A DNA stretch of 64,000 bases from assembly GCA_035606695.1 (NCBI GenBank), contig DATNEW010000001.1:1-64000 (forward strand), written 5' to 3'. Positions 7,296 through 16,715 of the stretch are shown one piece after another. Each line of letters starts with the position of its first letter. The stretch's first letter is position 1. The position numbers were made by a program, and so were the translations under genes. The notes under the pieces are model-generated. The model was given only the letters and a program-made list of their open reading frames with translations, did no database searches and had not been told where the DNA came from. The stretch comes from Gemmatimonadaceae bacterium. GTDB lineage: Bacteria > Gemmatimonadota > Gemmatimonadetes > Gemmatimonadales > Gemmatimonadaceae.

Positions 7296-9725
7296 ATGAT
7301 GCTTCAACAGGCAGCAGCAGGCATTCGTCGCGACACGGCGCTCGCGCTTCGCACGCTGCGACGCTCGCCGGGCTTCACCGTTGCCGCGGTCGCAATCCTC
7401 GCCCTCGGCATCGGCATGTCGACCGCCATGTTCACGATCTATCGGGCCGTGCTGGTCGAGCGGCTGCCGGTCACCGATCAGGCGCGTTTGCTCATCATGC
7501 ATCCGCTGGATCGCGGCGGGGCGCATCTCGACGTGCCGATGCCCTACCTCAAGGAGATGAAGCGCGACACGTCCGTCATCCGTGACGAGGCGGGCGTTTA
7601 TCACCTCGGGTCGATCCCTGTTCCGCTCCTCGATGGCGACCACACCTTCACACTCTCCGATGCGATCGTCACGTCGAACTTCTTCGATGTGCTGGGCACG
7701 CGGCCCATTCTCGGCCGAACGTTCCGCGAGACCGACCGGCCGGTCGGCGCGCCCACTGCCGTCGTCCTCAGCTACGCCGCGTGGCGGCAAGTGTTCAATC
7801 AAGATCCACTCGTCGTCGGCCGGACGTTCTTCACGCCGTATGCGCATGAGCGCGTGACCGTCGTCGGGGTCGCGCCACCGGGATTCGAGTATCCGACCGG
7901 CGTCGGCATGTGGGCGGCCGCGCACGACGATTTCCTGGCGCAGATGGATATCGTGGCGCGGCTGGCGAGCGGAGCCACGATCGCCGCTGCCCGCGCAAAT
8001 CTTTCCGCGCACATCGCGCGCTTGAACCCGTTCGTGCTCGAGGAGCCGCGAACGCCGCTGGCGATCTCGGGTGTAGAGGCTCATGCATTGTCGCAAGAAG
8101 TGTTGGGGTCGTCGCGCGCAACGATCGTCGTGCTCACGCTCGCCGTGGTGCTTCTCCTCGTCATCGCCTGCGTGAACGCCGGAAGCCTGGTCCTCGTACG
8201 AATGACGGGCAGAACGCGTGAGATCGCCGTGCGCCGCGCGATTGGCGCGAGCTTCGGCGCTATCCTGCAGCAGTTTCTTATCGAGAACGCACTCATTGGC
8301 CTCGCCGGCGGCGCCGCGGGCCTCGTCGCGGCGCAACTGCTGCTTCGCGTCCTGCTCGCCCTCGCTCCGTCGGAGCTGCCGCGCACCGACATGATTCGAA
8401 TCGGCGGCGCACCGATCGCCGAGGCCGTGCTGCTCACCGTTGCCGCGGTCATGTTGTTCGGTCTCGTGCCGAGCGTGATGGCCGCGGGCAGCGCCCCGTA
8501 CGGAGCGCTGCGCGAAGACGGCCGGTCCGGATCGGAAAGCGTCACACGCCGCCGCGCGCGACGCTGGCTCGTGTCGTCGCAGATCGCGCTCGCCCTGATC
8601 ATGCTCGCCGGCGCCGCCCTTCTCGCGCGCAGCCTCGATCACCTCCAACACATCGACCTTGGCTACCAAACCGAGCACGTTTCGATGGTCTCGGTGACTG
8701 GGCCGAAATCCTTCTTTGTTCCCGAGCGGATGAACGACGTAGTCGAAGCGTTGACGCGGCGCATCCGAGGGGTCCCCGGCGTCGTGGCCGCGACGCCCAT
8801 CGAGAGCGAGCCGTTCAAGGGGACGACGTTCTACATCATGAAAATCGCGCGCGCGGACCAGCCGCCGTCCGAGCGCGCGACCAGTCCGTTCATCCCGTTC
8901 GACTTCGCGGGCGAGGATTACTTTCGCACCTTCGAGATTCCGATTCTGCGCGGGCGCGGGTTCCTTCCGACCGAGATCGCTGATGCACGTCCGGTCGTCG
9001 TGCTCAGCGAATCGCTCGCGCGGCGGTTCTGGCCGAACGAAGACCCGATCGGCAAACAACTCGTGAACGTCTACGACTCGACGAGCACGCCACGCACGGT
9101 CATCGGCGTCGCCCGCGACACGCATTTCCGTACGCTGCGCGAAACAGCGCCCGTCATCTACGTGCCGTACACTCTGGTCCACGGGTTCAGTGGATATTTC
9201 GCGGTGCGGACGCGAGGCACATTGGAGGCGAGTCTGCCCGCCATTCGCCGCGCGCTGAGTGAAGAAAATCGCGGCGTCATCGTGTGGAAGACGACGACGA
9301 TGGATGCGCTGCTCGCCGGCCCGCTGGCGCGGCCCCGCTTGGCCGCGCTGATCCTCATGAGCTTCAGTCTCGCCGCGCTCGTGCTTGCCGCGATTGGACT
9401 GTACGGCGTCACGGCCGCGCTCGTCCGCCATCAAACTCGCGACATCGGCGTCCGGATGGCGCTCGGCGCGACGCCACGTGATGTGCGCCGGCTGGTGCTG
9501 AGCGACGCGATGCGCGTGGTCGGCCGCGGTGCCGCCGTCGGACTCGTCGGCGCGTTGCTCAGCACCCGATTGCTCGCGTCGCTGCTGTTCGGTGTCACGC
9601 CGCTCGACCCGTTGTCGTTTGGGGCGGCGTGCGCGATTCTGATCGCGATCAGCGCGTGGGCCGCGCTGGTGCCGGCACACCGCGCGACGCGCATCGACCC
9701 GGCGGAAGCACTGCGCGCGGAGTGA
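7296..9725 (+). CDS. Orphan duplicated ABC permease (ADOP/FtsX-MacB type)
   Basis: About 809 residues from ATG 7296 (MMLQQAAAGIRRD). An N-terminal LRTLRRSPGFTVAAVAILALGIG segment (split here by its motif order: amphipathic helix, then first membrane helix) opens the first MacB-like periplasmic domain, which has PxxxGRTF and VVGVAPPGFEYP. A three-helix FtsX block follows (about 270-400 and again about 690-800, with REIAVRRAIGAS and RDIGVRMALGAT). This doubled arrangement is typical of acidobacterial-type orphan permeases. No ATPase is adjacent, so its energy source and substrate are unknown. The open frame begins at 7197 but lacks protein-like sequence before 7296. Confidence 0.88.
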   Translation: MMLQQAAAGIRRDTALALRTLRRSPGFTVAAVAILALGIGMSTAMFTIYRAVLVERLPVTDQARLLIMHPLDRGGAHLDVPMPYLKEMKRDTSVIRDEAGVYHLGSIPVPLLDGDHTFTLSDAIVTSNFFDVLGTRPILGRTFRETDRPVGAPTAVVLSYAAWRQVFNQDPLVVGRTFFTPYAHERVTVVGVAPPGFEYPTGVGMWAAAHDDFLAQMDIVARLASGATIAAARANLSAHIARLNPFVLEEPRTPLAISGVEAHALSQEVLGSSRATIVVLTLAVVLLLVIACVNAGSLVLVRMTGRTREIAVRRAIGASFGAILQQFLIENALIGLAGGAAGLVAAQLLLRVLLALAPSELPRTDMIRIGGAPIAEAVLLTVAAVMLFGLVPSVMAAGSAPYGALREDGRSGSESVTRRRARRWLVSSQIALALIMLAGAALLARSLDHLQHIDLGYQTEHVSMVSVTGPKSFFVPERMNDVVEALTRRIRGVPGVVAATPIESEPFKGTTFYIMKIARADQPPSERATSPFIPFDFAGEDYFRTFEIPILRGRGFLPTEIADARPVVVLSESLARRFWPNEDPIGKQLVNVYDSTSTPRTVIGVARDTHFRTLRETAPVIYVPYTLVHGFSGYFAVRTRGTLEASLPAIRRALSEENRGVIVWKTTTMDALLAGPLARPRLAALILMSFSLAALVLAAIGLYGVTAALVRHQTRDIGVRMALGATPRDVRRLVLSDAMRVVGRGAAVGLVGALLSTRLLASLLFGVTPLDPLSFGAACAILIAISAWAALVPAHRATRIDPAEALRAE

Positions 9726-9734
9726 TCGAACTGT

Positions 9735-11849
9735 TCAGGGCGTAATTCCTTTCAACCACTGGTCCAGCCACCGCCGCTCGTTGATCATGCGATGCACGTT
9801 GTTCCACGACCCGCTGATCGAGTGCGGCATGTTGGCGTAGCGAATCATCTTCGCCGGTACGCCATTCTTCTTCAGCGCCACGTACATCTGCTCGGCCTCG
9901 GAGAACGGCACGCGCTGATCGATCTCGCCGTTGATGAACAACGTCGGCGCCTTCACGCGATCGGCATAGATGAGCGGCGACTGCTTCAACATGATCTCGC
10001 GCGCGCGCGGATCCCACGGCGAGCCGTAGAACTCCCGCTCCTTCGTGTTCGGGATGTCCGCGTTGCCGTAGTCGCTCAGCCAATCGACTATGCCGGCGCC
10101 CGGGATCGCCGCCGCGAAGCGATCGGGGTACTGCGTGATCAGCCAGTTCGTCATGAAGCCGCCGTACGAGTGGCCGATCGTGGCGACTTTCGTTCGGTCG
10201 ATGGGGTACTTGCCGAGCACGTAGTCGATACCCGCCATCACGTCCTGTCCATCTTTCGTGCCCCACGCACCCCACGTTGCCCACAGGAACTTCTCGCCGT
10301 ATCCCGTGGAGCTCCGAAAGTTGACCTCGAGAACGAAGTAGCCGTTCGCCGCCAGATACTGATTCTTGAAGTTGAATCCGTACTCGATGGCCGAGTGCGG
10401 TCCGCCGTGGTTGCTCACGACGAGCGGGTACGGTCCGCCATCGGCGCGATACCCGGACGGCAGGGTGAGCCAGCCTTCCACGGGCGTGCCGTCGCCACTG
10501 TTGAACTGGAGCCGGACGGACGGACTCAATTTCACTTCATTAATTGACGTATTGATATTAGAGATTTGTCGTTCATGCGCCCCGTCGATGTCGGCGACGA
10601 AGACCTCCGACAGGCGGTCGTCGAGGCCGACGGTGTACACGAGCTTCGTGAAGCCCTGGTCGAAGCCGATGTCGCCCAGCCGCCGCTCGCCCCTCGTGAC
10701 CTGCTCGACGTGGCCGGTCGCGGGAGAAACACGAAACAGGTGCGTCGTCCCACCGACGCCGCCGGTGAAGTACACGTATCGTCCATCCGGACTCCAGCGC
10801 GCGTTGTTCGGGATGTAGTCCCAGTCCGCCGTCAGATTCACCTGCTCTCCGCCGTTCGCCGGAATCACGATCAAGTCCACCGGCCCACCGTGGTCGAGGT
10901 GGCGAGCGATCACCATGTCGGTCGCATACTCGCGCGTCGCGAGAATCCACTTTCCATCCGGCGAATACTCCGCGCCCGTGTACGCGTAGTCGCGGTTCGG
11001 CGTCAGCCGCTCGAGCGTCCCGTCGAGCTTTGCGATCCAGATCTCATTGCGACCGTACGATCGTTCATTCCGATAGAGCGAATCCGCCGTGAACAGAACG
11101 CGCGACCCATCTCGGCTCCATTGCACGTCGAGCGGACGCAGGCCGAGCGACGTCAATGGGCGCGTCAGCGATGAATCGCCGTTCGCCGGCGACAGGATGA
11201 TCTCCTGCGGCGGAAAGAGCTGTGGATCGCGCCGGTTGGGGAGCGGAAACTGCTGCCCGTCGCGATGAAAATCCATCCAGTCGAATTCCACGCCCTTGAA
11301 ACGTTCCTCATGACGCTTCTCGAAATCCGACGCATAGGGATGCGCGATCGGCGCGGGCGCAAAATCGCGCACCGTCGCGACCCATTTTCCATCCGGCGAC
11401 GCGAGCGCCACTGAAGCGGCGCCACGCCCCCGCCCTCCGCGCCCACCTCGTCCGCCCTCGACCGCCGAGCCCGTTTGCGTCACGTTCGTGTCGGGACGAT
11501 CGACATGCGCTGGATCGATCGTGACGGTGTGCCCGCTCGTCGTGAATTGAAGTCGGTTGTCGGGGGTCCAGCGTGGCGCGCTCGCGCTTGCGGAACCGCT
11601 GACGTCGCGCGGCTGCGTCGATGCATCCGACGGGGCAAGCCACACCGCGACCGTTTGCCCGTTCGTCTGCTCGATGCGCGTCGTGACGGTGTACGAGACC
11701 CATCGCCCGTCGGGCGACAACGACGGCGAGCCGACCGTGGGGACGCGATAGTAGTCTTCGATCGCCAGTGGCCGCCCCGATTGACCATGCAACGCGCTGG
11801 AGCAAAGCACGGCGATAGTGGCGGCGGCGAGACACGGAATCGTTCGCAT
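9735..11849 (-). CDS. Secreted S9-family prolyl oligopeptidase-type peptidase
   Basis: A 704-residue exported serine peptidase. A signal peptide (MRTIPCLAAATIAVL, cleaved near 23) precedes a WD40-like beta-propeller with repeated LSPDGRWV, YSPDGKWI and WSPDGRYVYF. A C-terminal alpha/beta-hydrolase domain holds the catalytic triad: Ser561 in GHSYGG, Asp644 in GEIDQRVP and His676 in NMPHS. A Gly/Arg-rich linker GGRGGRGGRGRG sits near 135. Such enzymes cut short peptides after proline or release dipeptides or acylated residues; the specificity is not predictable. It runs convergent with the orphan permease, nine bases apart. Confidence 0.93.
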   Translation of the reverse strand: MRTIPCLAAATIAVLCSSALHGQSGRPLAIEDYYRVPTVGSPSLSPDGRWVSYTVTTRIEQTNGQTVAVWLAPSDASTQPRDVSGSASASAPRWTPDNRLQFTTSGHTVTIDPAHVDRPDTNVTQTGSAVEGGRGGRGGRGRGAASVALASPDGKWVATVRDFAPAPIAHPYASDFEKRHEERFKGVEFDWMDFHRDGQQFPLPNRRDPQLFPPQEIILSPANGDSSLTRPLTSLGLRPLDVQWSRDGSRVLFTADSLYRNERSYGRNEIWIAKLDGTLERLTPNRDYAYTGAEYSPDGKWILATREYATDMVIARHLDHGGPVDLIVIPANGGEQVNLTADWDYIPNNARWSPDGRYVYFTGGVGGTTHLFRVSPATGHVEQVTRGERRLGDIGFDQGFTKLVYTVGLDDRLSEVFVADIDGAHERQISNINTSINEVKLSPSVRLQFNSGDGTPVEGWLTLPSGYRADGGPYPLVVSNHGGPHSAIEYGFNFKNQYLAANGYFVLEVNFRSSTGYGEKFLWATWGAWGTKDGQDVMAGIDYVLGKYPIDRTKVATIGHSYGGFMTNWLITQYPDRFAAAIPGAGIVDWLSDYGNADIPNTKEREFYGSPWDPRAREIMLKQSPLIYADRVKAPTLFINGEIDQRVPFSEAEQMYVALKKNGVPAKMIRYANMPHSISGSWNNVHRMINERRWLDQWLKGITP

Positions 11850-11871
11850 GAGACGTCGTCCTGTGCGCTGA

Positions 11872-11900
11872 AGGAATTCTTTCCTTTGCTCAGGATGACA
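11872..11900 (-). repeat. Degenerate arm of the TGTCATCCTGAGCG family
   Basis: The stretch ends CTCAGGATGACA and reads, on the minus strand, as TGTCATCCTGAGCAAAGGAA. It is a decayed single arm of the palindromic family seen at 3150, 42211, 44841, 57491 and 62748. It lies just upstream of the peptidase start in the 90-bp gap before the O-mannosyltransferase gene. Confidence 0.55.
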
Positions 11901-11939
11901 AAAGACCCGGCCCTCCGCTAGAGCACCGCTCGTCGCACG

Positions 11940-13343
11940 TCAGAAATGCGGATGCAACACCCAGAACCGTGCATTCCAAGCCGCATTGCTCATCGCATAG
12001 CCGTAACTCAATGGCAGGTAATAGATGAAACCGATCAGCGCCAGGACGACGACGCCGCCATACAAGGTGCGCAGACGCATCCCACCGAGCCGCCACGGTG
12101 CCCCATCATCGTCAATGGATCGCGTCGCGACGCCAAACACATACGCGCCAAACGAGATCATGAGCGTCAGCGCGAAGAGATAGTGATACAGATACATCAA
12201 GCGCTTGATCGCCATGAACGGCACGTAGTTCAACAGGATGCCGCCGGCCAGAAACCAGAACGCAAACTCGCGCCCGCGCCACCGATCGCGCTGAAAGCGA
12301 TAGGACAACACGCCGCCGAAGAACGCAATCAATCCAGCCCACCACACCACCGGATTGCCAAGCAGGATGATCATCTGCTTGTCGCCCGGGAGACGCGGGT
12401 CGCCCCACAACGAGATCGGGTGCTTCATGATCGGCCACGTATACCACTTCGACGCGCCGGGATTGGTGAGACTCTCCAGCGCCTCGTTGCCGTAGCTCAT
12501 CGCGTGATGCATCTCCGCCAACTTCTTCCAATAGCTCAGATGCGCGTTCGGCGAATAATTCCGTGAGCCCCGCAGCGTCGCGCGAAAATCCATCGGCATG
12601 TAGACGTCGCCCGGACCGGTGTTCGTGAGCATTGCGAAATGAATCGCGAACGCGCCGCAATAGATCACGGCCGGTACGAGAACGAGCACGATTCCTTCGG
12701 CAAACGTGCGCCGCGTCGGCCGTACGGCGCGAAGAACTCCAATGCCCCACGCCGCGAGAATCATCCCGAGCGCTGACGCGCCCGTCCACTTGATGCTGAG
12801 CGACAGACCAGCGCAACACGCACTCGCGGCCAGCCAAGCCCACCGCGCGCGCCCAACTCGTGTGCGCGCGGCCAGGTACGCGGTGAGCGCCATCATCCCG
12901 AACGCGATGAGCATCACGTCGACGAGAATCAACCGCGCGATCACCAGCAGCGCGTTTTCGAGCAGCAGCATCGTTGCGCCGAGTGTCGCGACCCGTCGAT
13001 TGGCGCCGAGTTGTCGCAGCAGCAGATAGGTGAGCGGCACGAGCAACGTGCCGAATGTCGCGGGCAACACCCGCAACACCGGCTCGGCCACGGGCGTCGT
13101 CAGCTGCGCGGAGGGAATGTGGAGCAGCGCGGCCAGGACGACGTAGAGCAACCGCCCCACCGGCGGATGCACGTCGAAGAAATACGAGTGCGCGAGATAA
13201 TAGCCCGTAAATCGCTCGTAGTGCACTTCATCGAACACCACTGCGTTCGGCGTGAACAACCGCCAAAAGTGGAAGGCAGCCGACACCGCGGTAAGAATCC
13301 AGACTTCCGGGCGCGCACGAACGCGGGAGAGGAGCCTCGCCAT
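11940..13343 (-). CDS. PMT-type dolichyl-phosphate-mannose protein O-mannosyltransferase
   Basis: A 467-residue polytopic GT39 protein from ATG 13343 (MARLLSRVRARPEVW); the longer frame to 13451 would run into the divergent gene. The first periplasmic loop has FDEVHY with the catalytic-type Asp38-Glu39, followed by DVHPPVGR. A later LSIKWTGASALG and the C-terminal four-helix block with YLYHYLFAL match the PMT_4TMC region. There is no MIR domain, as in bacterial PMTs. It should move mannose from a polyprenyl-phosphate donor to Ser/Thr of exported proteins. Only 41 bp separate its start from the divergent GT-C gene. Confidence 0.88.
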   Translation of the reverse strand: MARLLSRVRARPEVWILTAVSAAFHFWRLFTPNAVVFDEVHYERFTGYYLAHSYFFDVHPPVGRLLYVVLAALLHIPSAQLTTPVAEPVLRVLPATFGTLLVPLTYLLLRQLGANRRVATLGATMLLLENALLVIARLILVDVMLIAFGMMALTAYLAARTRVGRARWAWLAASACCAGLSLSIKWTGASALGMILAAWGIGVLRAVRPTRRTFAEGIVLVLVPAVIYCGAFAIHFAMLTNTGPGDVYMPMDFRATLRGSRNYSPNAHLSYWKKLAEMHHAMSYGNEALESLTNPGASKWYTWPIMKHPISLWGDPRLPGDKQMIILLGNPVVWWAGLIAFFGGVLSYRFQRDRWRGREFAFWFLAGGILLNYVPFMAIKRLMYLYHYLFALTLMISFGAYVFGVATRSIDDDGAPWRLGGMRLRTLYGGVVVLALIGFIYYLPLSYGYAMSNAAWNARFWVLHPHF

Positions 13344-13384
13344 GCGGGGCAAGATAATGGCCGTTAAGTTGGCACTGCGAATCC

Positions 13385-15475
13385 ATGACGAAATCCAATA
13401 AGCGCGGCGCGCGGCGGGCGCGAACCACTCCGAGCACTTCGAGCGTCGCACGCGAACGACGGTGGCCGCTTCTCGTCACCGCGGTCGTCATCACACTGCT
13501 TGGGCTAGTGCCCATGGCGAATCTCGTCATGCCGGGCACGGCGCTCCCGTGGTGGAGCGAAGCGGTGCGCCGATGGCTCCTGTGGGGCGGCGCGACCGTC
13601 GCGATCATCATCGCGCTCGGTGCCGTCGCGCACGACGCGATCGAGCGCCTGCTCGAGCGCGCGACTCGGGCGCTGCTGACGCCGTCGCCGACGGTGTTCT
13701 CGATCGCCGTCGCCGCGGCGACGATCGCCCTCGCCCTTTACTTCGGCTGGCGATTGTTCGGCTTTCATCCGTCGACAGGAGACGAATTCTCGCAGCTGTT
13801 CCAGGCACGTCTGCTCGCGGGCGGCCATCTGTCCGCACGATCCGAGTCGCCGAGCGAGTTTTTTTCGACGCTCGAGATGCTCGATGCGCACGGGCAATGG
13901 TTTTCTCAATTCCCGATCGGCGGTCCGGCGCTGCTGACGATCGGCGTGTGGCTGCACGCTCCGTTTGTCGTGAATCCGATACTCGCCGGCATCGCCGCGG
14001 TGGCCGTCTATCGTTTTGTCGCGGCAACGACGGACGAACTGCTCGCGCGCGTCAGCGCGGCGTTGTTCTGTCTTTCCCCATTCGTGCTGTTCATGGCGGG
14101 CAGCGAGATGAATCACGTCGGCACGCTGACGTTCCTGTGGACTGCCGTCGCCGCGATACCATGTTGGTTGAAGCCTGACCAGGGCGCCCGCGCCGCCGGC
14201 GTCCGGGCCGCCGGCGTCATCGGCGCCGCGCTTGGCCTCGCCGCAACGATTCGGCCATACGACGCCGCGCTCGTTGGCGTCGTCGTCGTGATCTTCCAGC
14301 TTCGGGCCGCGTCGCGCGACGCGTCGCTGGCCAAATCGCTCATCGTCGAAGTCATTGCTGGCGCGATTCCCGTGGCCCTGTTGCTCGCCACGAACTGGGC
14401 GACCATCGGCGATCCGTTCACGTTCGGTTACGATGCGCTGAACGGTCCGGGCCACCGCCCCGGCTTCCACATCACGCCGATGGGATACGAGCACACGCCG
14501 ACGCGCGGCATCTATCTCATCTCCGCCTACCTGATGAAGCTCGACTTGGGCCTCTTCGGCTGGCCGGTGCCGGCGCTGTTACTGGTCGCCGCTGCGTTGG
14601 TATTGCAGCGTCGAGCGACGTCATGGGATATCCTGATGAACGGAATCCTTCTGCTGGTACTCGCGGGATACGCGGCGTACTGGTTCGAGGGCTACTTCGT
14701 CGGTCCGCGATTTCTGTATACGATCATCCCGATCGCGATCGTCTATACCGCGCGATTCCCCATCCTCGCGCGCGAGCGGTTGCGTGTTCCGGCGTTGCGC
14801 GCAGCCGTCGCATTGCTGCTGCCGATCTGCATTCTCGCCGCCTGGGCGATGCCCGCGAGCATCGAGAAGTTCTTTGGCGTTCAGGCACAGGCTGATACGT
14901 ACCATCGCGCGAGCGTAGGCGCTGCGATCGCTCGCGCGGTCGAGGCGAGCGGCGCCCGAAACGCCCTGGTCTTCATACCGGATGGATGGCACGCGCGGCT
15001 CGCGGCGCGGATTCGCGGATTGGGTCTTCGGCCGCTGGAGGCCGAGCGAGCCGCGACGTCCCTCGACGCGTGCACCCTCCAGCAAGCGCTCGACGAGGGC
15101 AACGTCAGCGCGCCGAACGACCCCGTCCGCCGTCGAGATATGCTCGCCGCCGCCATCGCTCGTGATCCCGCCGCGCGTTCCGTCGCCGGCCTTTCGACGC
15201 TCGATGCACTGGCGTTCGTTCCGGGCCGCCCGCTCCGGCCGGAATGCGAAGCCGAGCTCGCCGCGGGCTTCTCGAACGGCGCGAGCCTGGCGGAGTTACT
15301 ACCATATGAGCGCATAGCCGGTAGCGGCGAGCTCGGAGGTCCTGCGGTTTACGCGCGGGACTTCGGTCCGCGCGACGAACGGCTGCGGCCGCGGTTTGGC
15401 GACCGGGAGTGGCTCGTTGCCCGCGTGACGGGCTCCGGCGACCATGTCAGCGTGAGTCTCCAGCCTTACCGCTGA
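13385..15475 (+). CDS. Polytopic membrane glycosyltransferase-like protein (GT-C fold)
   Basis: A 696-residue protein with about ten or more membrane segments spread over 30-480 and a soluble C-terminal part of about 200 residues. The first large periplasmic loop contains STGDEFSQLFQARLL, where Asp133-Glu134 matches the acidic pair of GT39/ArnT-like GT-C enzymes, followed by FPIGGPALL. No other family signature is clear, so donor and acceptor are unknown. It is divergent from the PMT gene and ends 240 bp before the secreted pilin-like gene, so it may work in the same surface-glycosylation route. A weak hairpin (CCTTCAT/ATGAAGG, 15494-15517) follows the stop. Confidence 0.7.
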   Translation: MTKSNKRGARRARTTPSTSSVARERRWPLLVTAVVITLLGLVPMANLVMPGTALPWWSEAVRRWLLWGGATVAIIIALGAVAHDAIERLLERATRALLTPSPTVFSIAVAAATIALALYFGWRLFGFHPSTGDEFSQLFQARLLAGGHLSARSESPSEFFSTLEMLDAHGQWFSQFPIGGPALLTIGVWLHAPFVVNPILAGIAAVAVYRFVAATTDELLARVSAALFCLSPFVLFMAGSEMNHVGTLTFLWTAVAAIPCWLKPDQGARAAGVRAAGVIGAALGLAATIRPYDAALVGVVVVIFQLRAASRDASLAKSLIVEVIAGAIPVALLLATNWATIGDPFTFGYDALNGPGHRPGFHITPMGYEHTPTRGIYLISAYLMKLDLGLFGWPVPALLLVAAALVLQRRATSWDILMNGILLLVLAGYAAYWFEGYFVGPRFLYTIIPIAIVYTARFPILARERLRVPALRAAVALLLPICILAAWAMPASIEKFFGVQAQADTYHRASVGAAIARAVEASGARNALVFIPDGWHARLAARIRGLGLRPLEAERAATSLDACTLQQALDEGNVSAPNDPVRRRDMLAAAIARDPAARSVAGLSTLDALAFVPGRPLRPECEAELAAGFSNGASLAELLPYERIAGSGELGGPAVYARDFGPRDERLRPRFGDREWLVARVTGSGDHVSVSLQPYR

Positions 15476-15624
15476 CCGGCCGGAAGAGCCGCCCCTTCAT
15501 CTGAATGCAAATGAAGGTGGCCCAAGCAGTAGCGCAGGCTCGACCAGCCTTGCCTCCGCGCGACTCGAAACGCCACCAAATCACAAATCGCGCTCAAGCC
15601 GAGGCTGCGAGCGCCGATAATCAC

Positions 15625-15643
15625 CTGCAACAGATGGTTGCAG
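15625..15643. promoter_or_regulatory. 19-bp dyad CTGCAACA-GAT-GGTTGCAG upstream of the pilin-like gene
   Basis: A near-perfect inverted repeat (7-bp arms CTGCAAC/GTTGCAG, 5-base centre) about 80 bp before the ATG at 15715. Sixteen of its 19 bases match the dyad at 21274-21292, which sits in front of the paralogous gene at the other end of the cluster. This points to a shared operator or RNA hairpin. The remaining 239 bp of this gap show no gene. Confidence 0.55.
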
Positions 15644-15714
15644 TAGCACTGAGAGCGGCCAGGACGCATCCAGCGTCGAGCGTCAGCACTCACCACCTTT
15701 TTGATGGAGTTCAC

Positions 15715-16200
15715 ATGTCGCCGTGCACGAAGTTCGCCGCCGGCGCGGCGCTGATGCTCGTCGCTTTGAGCGGCGTCTCGCAGGCTCAGGCCACGCAAAC
15801 CGTCACGTTCGCGGTCCAGGAGATCAACCAGATCTCCGCGTCTGGTAGCCCGTCGCTGACGATCAGCACCGCCACGGCCGGTTCGCAGCCGACCCAGGCG
15901 ACCGCCACCGGTCATTACGCGATCACGACGAACGACTCGACGCGCAAGATCACGATCGCGCTGGATGACACGATGCCGACGGACGTCACCCTCAAGGCGA
16001 CTCTGGCTGCCCCGGCTGCGAGCGGTGCTTCCGCCGGTGCGTTGACGCTGACCAAGGTTGCGCAGGACGCGGTCACCGGCATCACGCAGGTCGCCGAAAG
16101 TAACCTGCTGATCAGCTATACACTGGATGCGCTTGTGACCGCTGGCGTGGTCAACAGCAGCACGCGCACGGTGACTCTGACGATCGTCGCGGGCCCGTGA
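15715..16200 (+). CDS. Secreted pilin-like beta protein, first paralogue
   Basis: A 161-residue exported protein from ATG 15715, chosen because GGAG sits five bases before it and a clean signal peptide follows (MSPCTKFAAGAALMLVAL, cleavage after AQA near 26). The mature part is Thr/Ser/Ala-rich and alternates beta-like segments, starting TQTVTFAVQEINQISASGSP and ending RTVTLTIVAGP. That pattern resembles an Ig-like subunit with a terminal beta strand. It is clearly related to the protein at 20738-21235 (shared TQT-F-V-INQIS-GSP block). Together with the chaperone and usher-like genes downstream, it is the best candidate for the major structural subunit. No database family was recognised. Confidence 0.72.
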   Translation: MSPCTKFAAGAALMLVALSGVSQAQATQTVTFAVQEINQISASGSPSLTISTATAGSQPTQATATGHYAITTNDSTRKITIALDDTMPTDVTLKATLAAPAASGASAGALTLTKVAQDAVTGITQVAESNLLISYTLDALVTAGVVNSSTRTVTLTIVAGP

Positions 16201-16212
16201 CTCGGTAAGGAA

Positions 16213-16240
16213 CGGCAGAGGGTGTCCAAGCCCTCTGCCG
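16213..16240 (+). other. Strong intercistronic hairpin
   Basis: CGGCAGAGGG (16213-16222) and CCCTCTGCCG (16231-16240) form a perfect 10-bp stem with an 8-base loop, 12 bp after the first subunit gene. No U-tract follows, so it is more likely an mRNA-stabilising or partial-termination hairpin than a full terminator. It could raise expression of the first subunit over the downstream genes. Confidence 0.6.
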
Positions 16241-16268
16241 CCGTACCGGCTCTCGAACGCAGCTCCTC

Positions 16269-16712
16269 ATGCGCACCGCCGCCCTCCTCGTGTTCGTTGC
16301 ACTCCTGCCAAGCGGCGGGCGACTGAGGGCGCAATCCAACAGTATTTCAATGACTGCCCCTGGGCCGCTGACGATCGTGTCGGCACCCGCGGGAAGTAAC
16401 CCGACCAGTGTCACCGATCAGTCGGCGCGATACTCGGTCACCGTAGTCAGCGGGCGGATGCGCATCACCGCTCGGCTCGACAATCCGCCTCCAGCCGGCG
16501 TGACGATGACGATCTCTCTGACGGCGCCGGCCGGCGCGGTCAGTCTGGGAACCGTCACGCTCACCAGCTCGGACCAGAACGTTGTTCGCTACATCCCAGT
16601 CGGCCAGTACCCCGGTCTGACTGTGACGCTCTCACTCGCGGCGACGGTAACAGCCGGCGCCGTGGGCTACCACGCCTCGAACGTCATCCTCACGCTGTCC
16701 GACGATCCCTGA
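16269..16712 (+). CDS. Secreted pilin-like beta protein, second subunit
   Basis: A 147-residue exported protein with a signal peptide (about 1-21, ending GGRLRA) and a mature domain of alternating beta segments: TAPGPLTIVSAP, ARYSVTVVSGRMRITA, TMTISLTAPAG and a last strand ASNVILTLSDDP. The overall plan resembles the 161-residue protein upstream (same length class, same place of LTAPAG and of the terminal strand), but identity is low. It ends three bases before the chaperone-like gene, so the two are cotranscribed. It may be a minor or tip subunit; the function is inferred from context only. Confidence 0.65.
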   Translation: MRTAALLVFVALLPSGGRLRAQSNSISMTAPGPLTIVSAPAGSNPTSVTDQSARYSVTVVSGRMRITARLDNPPPAGVTMTISLTAPAGAVSLGTVTLTSSDQNVVRYIPVGQYPGLTVTLSLAATVTAGAVGYHASNVILTLSDDP

Positions 16713-16715
16713 GTC

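Noticed and set aside
7161-9680. 839-codon open frame on the minus strand opposite the orphan permease
   Set aside because: The translation is rich in Arg, His, Asp and Gln without any motif; it mirrors the GC-rich codons of the real permease gene.
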